Source: Anaerobutyricum faecale
GTDB taxonomy: Bacteria; Bacillota; Clostridia; Lachnospirales; Lachnospiraceae
Direction: 5' to 3'
Assembly (NCBI GenBank): GCA_019119645.1
Contig: DWWR01000027.1
Location: 1-32,725 of the forward strand
DNA: 32,725 nucleotides
In this document: in pieces, positions 1 to 6,185 of the stretch
Layout: every line of letters starts with the position of its first letter
How positions within the stretch are numbered: position 1 is the first letter of the stretch
Position numbers and translations under genes: made by a program
The notes under the pieces: model-generated
The model's database searches: none
What the model was told of the DNA's origin: nothing
The model's input: the letters and a program-made list of their open reading frames with translations, nothing else

Positions 1-330
1 CGTTTAATAGTCAAAAACTGCCACAATCTGTTGTTTCGCCAGGGTAGCCAGGATTCTTTGTAAATCTCTATGCACGCAGACTGCATTTGGAGAAGACGAG
101 GTATTGATATGGTTTGACGACGACTGTGAGCGCAGGCGTCTGATTTATATTGACGAAATACAGCCAGGTACCAGTCTGCCGAAGTGGAGGAGGAGAACTT
201 TTATCAATACCTTGTCTTCGGTAAAGCAGCCTTCTGTGGGCTGCAAAGAGATTTACAAATCCAAATTTGGAGCCCAAAAACCATCCGCAAATCATTTTTG
301 TGGAATATTATCATAAAATGTAGAATATAA
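1..330. other. Gene-free stretch upstream of miaA
   Basis: No reading frame here has a plausible start, ribosome-binding site and recognisable protein. In related Firmicutes mutL usually precedes miaA, but I see no MutL C-terminus. The stretch is dominated by a long imperfect inverted repeat (listed separately). Short open stretches on the minus strand end in similar peptides (a KTRY-stop ending is readable from both arms), which suggests remnants of a repeated or mobile sequence. That interpretation is inference. Confidence 0.5.
51..262. repeat. Long imperfect inverted repeat (about 60-nt arms)
   Basis: The left arm (51-108) and the reverse complement of the right arm (203-262) share GGATT, then TGTAAATCTCT, a diverged middle, and GAAGAC(G/A)AGGTATTGAT at the inner end. 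The arms enclose about 94 nt. There is no U-run after the right arm, so this is not a standard terminator. It could be a decayed mobile-element end, a pair of oppositely oriented repeat copies, or an invertible segment. The arm divergence argues against recent inversion. Confidence 0.6.
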
Positions 331-1299
331 ATGGATATGGATATGAAAAAAGAAAAGAAACCGCTGATCGTTCTCACCGGGCCTACGGCCGTCGGGAAAA
401 CGGCGTTGTCCATTGGACTGGCAAAGGCCGTGGGAGGGGAGATCATCAGTGCGGATTCAATGCAGGTATATAAAAAAATGAATATCGGTACAGCGAAAAT
501 CCTTCCGGAGGAGATGCAGGGGGTACCGCATTTTCTGGTGGATGTGCTGGAGCCGGAGGAAGAGTTTAATGTGGTCCGTTTCCAGCAGATGGCCAGGGAG
601 GCCATGGAGCACATTTATGAGAGAGGGCATATTCCTGTTATTGTGGGAGGAACCGGATTTTATATTCAGGCGCTTCTTTATGACATTGATTTTTCTGTGC
701 ATGAGTCGGAAGAAACATACCGGCAGGAGCTTTCAAAACTGGCGCAGGAAAAAGGAAAAGAGTATCTGTATGGGATGTTGAAAGAGGTGGATGCGGAATA
801 TGCGGCGACTCTCCATGCCAATAATGTAAAGAAAGTGATCCGGGCGCTGGAATATTTTCATGAGACCGGGGAGAAGCTTTCCGTCCACAATGCCAGTCAG
901 AGAGAAAAAAGTTCGCCGTATCGGTTTGTCTACTTTGTGCTGAATGACAAAAGAGAGGTTCTCTATGAGCGGATCAATGCCCGGGTGGATGCCATGATGC
1001 GGGAAGGCCTCCTGGAAGAAGTGAAAAGTCTGGTGAAGGACGGCTGCGGAAGAGGGCTTGTATCCATGCAGGGGATTGGGTACAAAGAGTTTTTTGATTA
1101 TTTTGATGGTAACAAAACGCTGGAGGAAGCGGTGGAGCAGGTGAAGCTTGATACCAGACATTTTGCCAAGAGGCAGCTGACCTGGTTCCGCCGGGAGAAG
1201 GATGTGATCTGGCTGAATAAGGGAGATTATGAGGGGGAGGACGCTCTTTTGGAAGAAATGCTCAGAATTACGGAGGAAAAAGGGATTTACCATGAATGA
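331..1299 (+). CDS. miaA: tRNA dimethylallyltransferase MiaA
   Basis: Transfers the dimethylallyl group to N6 of adenosine 37 in tRNAs reading codons that start with U; cytosolic. The 322-residue product has the family's P-loop GPTAVGKT near residues 17-24, the substrate motif DSMQVYK, the TGFYIQALL segment, QGIGYKE and the C-terminal TRxFAKRQLTWFR signature. Length is normal for the family (about 310-320). The start is uncertain: ATG codons lie at 331, 337 and 343, none has a good Shine-Dalgarno sequence, and the family-like sequence begins just after 343. A TAGAAT box at 321-326 could be a -10 element very close to the start. The gene overlaps the next one by 8 nt (1292-1299), so the two are probably translationally coupled. 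Confidence 0.95.
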   Translation: MDMDMKKEKKPLIVLTGPTAVGKTALSIGLAKAVGGEIISADSMQVYKKMNIGTAKILPEEMQGVPHFLVDVLEPEEEFNVVRFQQMAREAMEHIYERGHIPVIVGGTGFYIQALLYDIDFSVHESEETYRQELSKLAQEKGKEYLYGMLKEVDAEYAATLHANNVKKVIRALEYFHETGEKLSVHNASQREKSSPYRFVYFVLNDKREVLYERINARVDAMMREGLLEEVKSLVKDGCGRGLVSMQGIGYKEFFDYFDGNKTLEEAVEQVKLDTRHFAKRQLTWFRREKDVIWLNKGDYEGEDALLEEMLRITEEKGIYHE

Positions 1300-2596
1300 A
1301 GAAAAGCAGATTTTGGAACAATATTATGAATCAATGGGAATCAGCAGACCGGTATTCCGGTTTTGTTCAGAGATAGAAGAGAAACTGAAGGGACGTTTCG
1401 CAGAAATCGACGCGGTGGCAGAGTGCAACCAGATGAAGGTACTGGGGGCGATGCGAAAGAACAGACTCAGCGAAGCCTGCTTTGCGCCTACCACCGGATA
1501 CGGATATAATGATCTGGGCCGGGAGACGCTGGAAAAAATCTATGCGGATGTGTTTGGCACGGAAGACGCACTGGTCCGTCCGCAGATTACCTGCGGTACT
1601 CATGCGCTGGCTTTGGCGCTGATGAGTCAGCTGCGTCCGGGAGATGAGCTGCTCTCTCCGGTGGGGAAACCTTATGACACCCTGGAGGAAGTCATCGGAA
1701 TCCGCCCGTCCAACGGTTCCCTGGCAGAGTATGGGATCACCTATCGTCAGGTGGATCTCCTGCCGGATGGAAGCTTTGACTGGGAGGGAATTGAGAAAGC
1801 GCTCAATGATAAAACGAGAATGGTTACCATCCAGCGGTCCAAAGGTTATGCGTCAAGACCAACGTTATCTGTGAAGAAAATCGGAGAGCTGATCGCATTT
1901 ATAAAAGAAAGAAAACCGGATGTTCTCTGTATGGTGGATAACTGTTATGGAGAATTTGTGGAGCTGACGGAGCCTTCTGAAGTGGGGGCAGACCTGGTGG
2001 TGGGCTCTCTCATAAAGAATCCCGGCGGCGGGCTGGCGCCGATCGGCGGTTATCTGTGCGGTACGAAAGCATGTATAGAGAGAGCTGCTTACCGGCTGAC
2101 ATCGCCGGGACTGGGGAAGGAAGTGGGAGCGACGCTGGGCGTGACCTCGACCCTGACACAGGGACTCTTTCTGGCGCCTACAGTGGTAAAAGGCGCCTTA
2201 AAAGGTGCGATTTTTGCGGCCAATATCTATGAGACTCTTGGTTACCGGGTGATTCCGGATGGAAAAGAAAGCCGTCATGACATCATTCAGGAAGTGGAAT
2301 TTCACGATCCGGAACTCATGACAGCGTTTTGCGAGGGGATTCAGGCGGCAGCACCGGTGGACAGTTTTGTGCGGCCGGAGCCGTGGGATATGCCGGGATA
2401 TGATTCTCAGGTGATCATGGCGGCCGGAGCCTTTGTATCCGGTTCTTCCATTGAACTGAGTGCCGACGGACCTATGAAAGAGCCTTACGCCGTATATTTT
2501 CAGGGAGGGCTGACCTGGGAACATGCCAAGTACGGTATTATGATGTCCCTGCAGAAAATATACGAGACGGGAAAAATTCAGCTGCCGGAAGCATAG
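1292..2596 (+). CDS. PLP-dependent methionine gamma-lyase family protein (aluminium-resistance protein)
   Basis: A fold-type I PLP enzyme of the family annotated as methionine gamma-lyase-like or aluminium-resistance protein (Bacillus YnbB type). The 434-residue product shows the glycine-rich PLP phosphate-binding region around ITCGTHALALAL, the cofactor-contacting aspartate in MVDNCYGEF and the predicted Schiff-base lysine K242 in SLIKNPGGG. I chose ATG 1292, which lies just inside the end of miaA, with GGAGG at 1272-1276 and weaker purines nearer the start. The open frame extends upstream to 1229, but that part is only miaA sequence read in another frame. The true substrate of this family is not settled, so the product name is a family label rather than a demonstrated activity. 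Confidence 0.9.
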   Translation: MNEEKQILEQYYESMGISRPVFRFCSEIEEKLKGRFAEIDAVAECNQMKVLGAMRKNRLSEACFAPTTGYGYNDLGRETLEKIYADVFGTEDALVRPQITCGTHALALALMSQLRPGDELLSPVGKPYDTLEEVIGIRPSNGSLAEYGITYRQVDLLPDGSFDWEGIEKALNDKTRMVTIQRSKGYASRPTLSVKKIGELIAFIKERKPDVLCMVDNCYGEFVELTEPSEVGADLVVGSLIKNPGGGLAPIGGYLCGTKACIERAAYRLTSPGLGKEVGATLGVTSTLTQGLFLAPTVVKGALKGAIFAANIYETLGYRVIPDGKESRHDIIQEVEFHDPELMTAFCEGIQAAAPVDSFVRPEPWDMPGYDSQVIMAAGAFVSGSSIELSADGPMKEPYAVYFQGGLTWEHAKYGIMMSLQKIYETGKIQLPEA

Positions 2597-2653
2597 ACGG
2601 TTTGGATTGCCGGATATTTGGTTTAAGGTAAGGATGCCTGCTCGCGAAAAACG

Positions 2654-2697
2654 GGACAGGATTCCATGAAAATCAGGACAGGATTCCGTGGAAACAG
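2654..2697. repeat. Two-copy 22-nt direct repeat
   Basis: Two tandem units of 22 nt start at 2654 and 2676. Both begin with GGACAGGATTCC and continue TG(A/G)AAA. They lie in the 259-nt gap between the PLP enzyme gene and radC. No function is apparent; they may be a small duplication. Confidence 0.6.
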
Positions 2698-2774
2698 AAG
2701 AGAAAATGGTTTTTTATGTCATTTTTTTGTAACATAATACACAAAAAATTAAGGAAACCGCCACTGTTAAAGTA

Positions 2775-2803
2775 TATACAAACCTTATTTTATATGTTAA
2801 AAT
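2775..2803 (+). promoter_or_regulatory. Candidate promoter for radC
   Basis: TATACA (2775-2780), a 17-nt spacer and TAAAAT (2798-2803) resemble a housekeeping-sigma promoter (4/6 and 5/6 matches). It sits in an AT-rich stretch 53 nt before radC. The surrounding AT-richness makes chance matches likely. Confidence 0.4.
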
Positions 2804-2855
2804 ATTTTACTAGGCCAGCTTTCTGATTTGCGCCTGGAGAGACAGGGGAGGCAGA

Positions 2856-3554
2856 ATGGAGAAGCGGTTTAAGACAATGAAAGAGAGGCCGGCGACAGAA
2901 CGGCCCTATGAGAAATGTCTGGAGTATGGACCTGAAAGTTTGAGTGACGGCGAGCTTTTGGCTGTGATTCTTCGGTCCGGCACCAGAGAGTGCAGTGCCC
3001 TGGAACTGGCGTGGAAAATTCTCGAAAAACATCCGGTTTACAAAGGTATTGCAGGATTGTATCATATGAAGATAGGGATGCTTAAGGAGATACCCGGGAT
3101 CGGCAATGTAAAGGCCATCGAGATTCTGTGTATCCTGGAACTGTCCAAGCGATTATCCCGGGCGTCTGTGGCCAGAGAGGCCGATTTCAGTTCGCCGGAT
3201 TATATTGCGGCTTACTATATGGAGAGTATGAGACATCTGGAAGAGGAGAGGGTGCTTTTGCTGTTGCTGGACGGCAAGCATCATCTCATGAAGGAAGTGT
3301 TTCTCTCCCAGGGGACAGCTAACAGCGCCTATGTGTCGGTGAAGTCTATTTTCATCGAAGCATTCCGTCATGAGGCAGTGCATCTCATACTGCTTCACAA
3401 TCATCCGTCCGGATGTCCGGATCCAAGCAGAGAGGATCTGGTGCTTACCAGGAAGATCCGGGAAGCGGGAGAACTGCTGGGGATTCCTCTCACGGATCAT
3501 ATTATCATCGGAGACCGCTGTTTTACCAGTCTCCGGGAGCAGAAGATGATGTGA
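2856..3554 (+). CDS. radC: RadC family JAB/MPN-domain protein
   Basis: A 232-residue protein of the RadC (UPF0758) family. The N-terminal half carries a helix-hairpin-helix-like segment (IPGIGNVKA near residue 80). The C-terminal MPN/JAMM domain has the metal-binding signature HNHPSG followed by PSxED, and the terminal DHIIIG motif. The name comes from an E. coli locus once linked to DNA repair, but the biochemical role of the family is unresolved. ATG 2856 is preceded by a good ribosome-binding site (GGGGAGG). In many Firmicutes radC lies directly upstream of mreB, as here. A palindrome separates the two genes. Confidence 0.95.
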   Translation: MEKRFKTMKERPATERPYEKCLEYGPESLSDGELLAVILRSGTRECSALELAWKILEKHPVYKGIAGLYHMKIGMLKEIPGIGNVKAIEILCILELSKRLSRASVAREADFSSPDYIAAYYMESMRHLEEERVLLLLLDGKHHLMKEVFLSQGTANSAYVSVKSIFIEAFRHEAVHLILLHNHPSGCPDPSREDLVLTRKIREAGELLGIPLTDHIIIGDRCFTSLREQKMM

Positions 3555-3603
3555 GGCCGGCACAGCCCCATAAGATACTGAGAATAAAGAGACAAAAAAC
3601 AAC

Positions 3604-3622
3604 CCGGAGCACAGTGCTCCGG
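3604..3622. repeat. Perfect 19-nt palindrome between radC and mreB
   Basis: Arms CCGGAGCAC and GTGCTCCGG flank a single A. It is followed by AGATTCATAAAG rather than a T-run, so a canonical terminator is unlikely. It lies 34 nt before the mreB start. It could be a protein-binding operator for the mre block or an mRNA hairpin with a short loop. Confidence 0.7.
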
Positions 3623-3656
3623 AGATTCATAAAGATTTAGGAAAGGAGACATACCG

Positions 3657-4697
3657 ATGTCCGAAAAAATATATGGAATTGACATGGGAACGAATTCCAT
3701 TAAAATTTATCAAAAATCCGCAGGTGTTGTTGTACATCAGAAAAATATGATTGCTATGGTGAAAAAGAATGAGCCTATGGCCATGGGCGATGAGGCGTAT
3801 TCCATGTATGAAAAGGCGCCGAAAAACATCGAGGTCAAGCATCCGATCGTGAACGGCGTTATCGCAGATTTTTCTGCCATGCAGACAATGATTCAGCTCT
3901 ATTTTAAAGGGTTTAAGGGTAAAAAGGCAGCGGAGGGCCTGACGGCCAACGGAACATCGGAATTCTATATTGCGGTTCCAACAGACATTACGGAAGTGGA
4001 GAAGAGAGCATTCCATGATCTGATTGCCAGCTCCTCTCTGAAGACAAAGAAGATCCGTCTGGTGGAGAAACCGATTGCAGACGCGCTGGGCGCCGGACTT
4101 GATGTGATGGATGCGACAGGACGTTTGATCGTCAACATCGGAGCAGATACCACTGAGATCAGTCTGATTAGTCTGGGAGGAATTGTCCAGAGCCGTCTCC
4201 TTAAAATCGGAGGTACAAGATTTGATGAAGCCATCCAGCAGGCAGTAAAGAAAAAACATAACCTGGTGATCGGCATGAAGAGTGCGGAGCGTCTGAAAAT
4301 GCAGCTGGCCAGCGGTATCAAAGAAGAGGAAGAAGTGACGTATGATGTCATGGGACGTAATCTGATCACAGGTCTTCCAAACAAAGTGACAGTGACCAAC
4401 CATCTGATTTATGATGCCATGTCCGAGAGTATGTCCTCTGTCATTGACGCCATTAAGTTTATTCTGGAGAAGACTCCGCCGGAACTGTCCATGGATATCA
4501 TGCATGACGGTATCTGTATGACCGGCGGCTCCACGCATATCAAGAATCTGGATCTGCTGATTCAGCAGGAGACAGGCCTTTCTATCATGAAGATGGAGGA
4601 GCCGGAACTTACGGTGGTCAAAGGCCTTGGAATGATCATGGAGAATCCGGAATATGAGAGAATTGCCAACAATTTTCTGGAGTCCGATTTCCGATAG
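3657..4697 (+). CDS. mreB: MreB-family rod-shape actin homologue (divergent)
   Basis: An actin-fold cytoskeletal ATPase that orients the lateral-wall elongation machinery at the inner face of the membrane. The 346-residue product has the phosphate-1 motif GIDMGTNSIKIY near residues 7-18, a VEKPIADALGAGL segment, ISLGGIVQSRLLKIGGTRFDEAI and a C-terminal MTGGSTHIKNLD nucleotide-binding motif. The phosphate-2 motif reads NIGADTTE where most MreBs have DIGGGTTE. ATG 3657 follows a strong GGAAAGGAGAC. It opens the mreBCD-PBP2-min-rodA block. Length is normal (about 335-350). Identity as an MreB/Mbl-group protein is firm; whether it is the only MreB of the cell is not known from this window. Confidence 0.93.
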   Translation: MSEKIYGIDMGTNSIKIYQKSAGVVVHQKNMIAMVKKNEPMAMGDEAYSMYEKAPKNIEVKHPIVNGVIADFSAMQTMIQLYFKGFKGKKAAEGLTANGTSEFYIAVPTDITEVEKRAFHDLIASSSLKTKKIRLVEKPIADALGAGLDVMDATGRLIVNIGADTTEISLISLGGIVQSRLLKIGGTRFDEAIQQAVKKKHNLVIGMKSAERLKMQLASGIKEEEEVTYDVMGRNLITGLPNKVTVTNHLIYDAMSESMSSVIDAIKFILEKTPPELSMDIMHDGICMTGGSTHIKNLDLLIQQETGLSIMKMEEPELTVVKGLGMIMENPEYERIANNFLESDFR

Positions 4698-4727
4698 AAG
4701 ACAGACAGTATAGTTGGGAGTGGAATT

Positions 4728-5597
4728 ATGAAACATCGCCGTAATTTTGAATTCTCGCCGAAAATGCTTTTGATCCTGCTCACAGTGATCTGCATGCTCC
4801 TTGTATCGGTGAGCGTCCTGTTCAAGGATGCGACGAAGCCTTTTACCAATATTGTGGCAGCTGTGGTGATACCGATGCAGGATGGAATTAATTCTGTCGG
4901 CGTGTGGGTCAGCGACCGTTTCAGTTCCATGCAGAGCATGGACGACCTTCGGGCGGAAAATGAAGAACTGAGACAGCAGGTGGAGGATCTGACGCAGCAG
5001 AATGAGAGCCTGAGCAGCGACCAGCAGGAGCTTGAAGAGCTGCGGTCTCTGCTTTCACTGAGTCAGCAGTACGCGGACTACACCAAAGTCGGCGCGAGGG
5101 TGATCAGCAGCGGCAGCGGCAACTGGTATGAGAATTTCATTATTAATAAAGGTTCTGATGACGGGATTGCGGTCAATATGAATGTACTTGCAGGAGACGG
5201 CCTTGTGGGTATTGTGACAGAAGTAGGAAAGAACTACGCCAGAGTGCAATCCATTATCAGTGATGACAGCAGTGTCAGTGCCATGTCTGTCACGACCTCA
5301 GATACCTGTGTGGTGAAGGGAAACAGTGAGTCTGCGCACAGAGACGGCGTCATCGACGTAACGTACATCAGCAAGGATTCAACAATGGCGGACGGAGATG
5401 AACTGGTAACTTCCAATATCAGTTCCAAATATCTCCCCGGGCTTAAGATAGGTACGGTCAGCGGCATCGAGATGGATTCCTCCAATTTGACGAAGTCGGC
5501 GGTGATCACGCCGGTGGTGGACTTTCAGCATATTGATGAGGTGCTGATTATCACACAGTTAAAAGAGGTGCCGGCTGGCAGTGAAACTGCAGATTAG
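4728..5597 (+). CDS. mreC: Rod-shape-determining protein MreC
   Basis: A bitopic membrane protein that links MreB to the extracytoplasmic wall-synthesis enzymes and stimulates PBP2/RodA. The 289-residue product has a short cytoplasmic N-terminus, one membrane helix (about residues 12-32, LLILLTVICMLLVSVSVLF), and a coiled coil (about residues 67-107) built from DDLRAENEELRQQVEDL-like heptads. The two beta-barrel subdomains follow, with conserved GSDDGI and GLVGIVTEV segments. ATG 4728 follows GGGAGTGG. The length matches the family. It is 30 nt downstream of mreB, and a strong hairpin separates it from mreD. Confidence 0.95.
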   Translation: MKHRRNFEFSPKMLLILLTVICMLLVSVSVLFKDATKPFTNIVAAVVIPMQDGINSVGVWVSDRFSSMQSMDDLRAENEELRQQVEDLTQQNESLSSDQQELEELRSLLSLSQQYADYTKVGARVISSGSGNWYENFIINKGSDDGIAVNMNVLAGDGLVGIVTEVGKNYARVQSIISDDSSVSAMSVTTSDTCVVKGNSESAHRDGVIDVTYISKDSTMADGDELVTSNISSKYLPGLKIGTVSGIEMDSSNLTKSAVITPVVDFQHIDEVLIITQLKEVPAGSETAD

Positions 5598-5604
5598 AAA
5601 TGTA

Positions 5605-5649
5605 TCGGCGGAAATTCGGCATCAAAGCAGATGCCGTTCTTTCCGCCGA
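5605..5649 (+). other. Strong RNA hairpin in the mreC-mreD gap
   Basis: TCGGCGGAAA (5605-5614) pairs with TTTCCGCCGA (5640-5649) and CGGCATC (5617-5623) pairs with GATGCCG (5630-5636). A 6-nt loop and a small internal loop remain. It is followed by TTGTATAAG, so there is no terminator U-run. It lies 20 nt before the mreD start. It may set mRNA processing or stability, or differential expression, within the operon. Confidence 0.75.
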
Positions 5650-5669
5650 TTGTATAAGAAGGGATATTT

Positions 5670-6185
5670 ATGAGGCGGATAGTAGTGACAGCCATTACCA
5701 TACTGGTGTGCTTTTTGCTGCAGACATCAGTGTTTGACCTGTTCAAACTGGCGGATACGGTGCCGAATGTTCTGCTGATTCTTGTGGCGTCGGTATCTGT
5801 CATGCGGGGACAGAAAGAGGGAATGCTTACGGGATTTTTCAGCGGTCTGCTGCTGGATATTTTTTATGGTTCCTGGCTGGGAGGATTTGCATTTTTATAT
5901 ATGTTCTTTGGTTTTGTAGATGGCCTGTTCAATCAGATCTATTATTCAGATGACAATTTTCTTCCCGTCATTATGATCGGGGTCAATGATCTGGTTTACG
6001 GGATTTTCATGTATGTGGTCTATGGACTTTTACAGAATCATATGCGCATATTGTTTTATATCAGAAGCATTATTTTACCGGAAATGGTCTACACGATCGC
6101 GGTGGGACTGATTTTATATCAGATTCTTCTGCGGATCAACGACTGGCTTGAGAAAAAGAATAAAGGAAGTGCAGATTTTGTTTAA
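5670..6185 (+). CDS. mreD: Rod-shape-determining protein MreD
   Basis: A small polytopic membrane protein of the elongasome, thought to scaffold MreC and PBP2. The 171-residue product is almost wholly hydrophobic with about five membrane helices: a first one at residues 3-20, then VPNVLLILVASVSVM, the MLTGFFSGLLLDI and GGFAFLYMFFGFVDGL region, MIGVNDLVYGIFMYVVYGLL, and a last helix around VYTIAVGLILYQILL. The G(F/L)xxGLLxDxxYG segment is typical of MreD. ATG 5670 follows AAGAAGGGA. The 3' end overlaps the start of the PBP2 gene by 8 nt, implying coupled translation. Confidence 0.93.
   Translation: MRRIVVTAITILVCFLLQTSVFDLFKLADTVPNVLLILVASVSVMRGQKEGMLTGFFSGLLLDIFYGSWLGGFAFLYMFFGFVDGLFNQIYYSDDNFLPVIMIGVNDLVYGIFMYVVYGLLQNHMRILFYIRSIILPEMVYTIAVGLILYQILLRINDWLEKKNKGSADFV

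Noticed and set aside
68..295. 75-codon minus-strand frame upstream of miaA
   Set aside because: It spans both arms of the inverted repeat, has no good start signal and no recognisable domain.
3627..4736. 369-codon minus-strand frame opposite mreB
   Set aside because: Shadow of mreB with Cys/His-rich incidental composition; mreB motifs are clear on the + strand.
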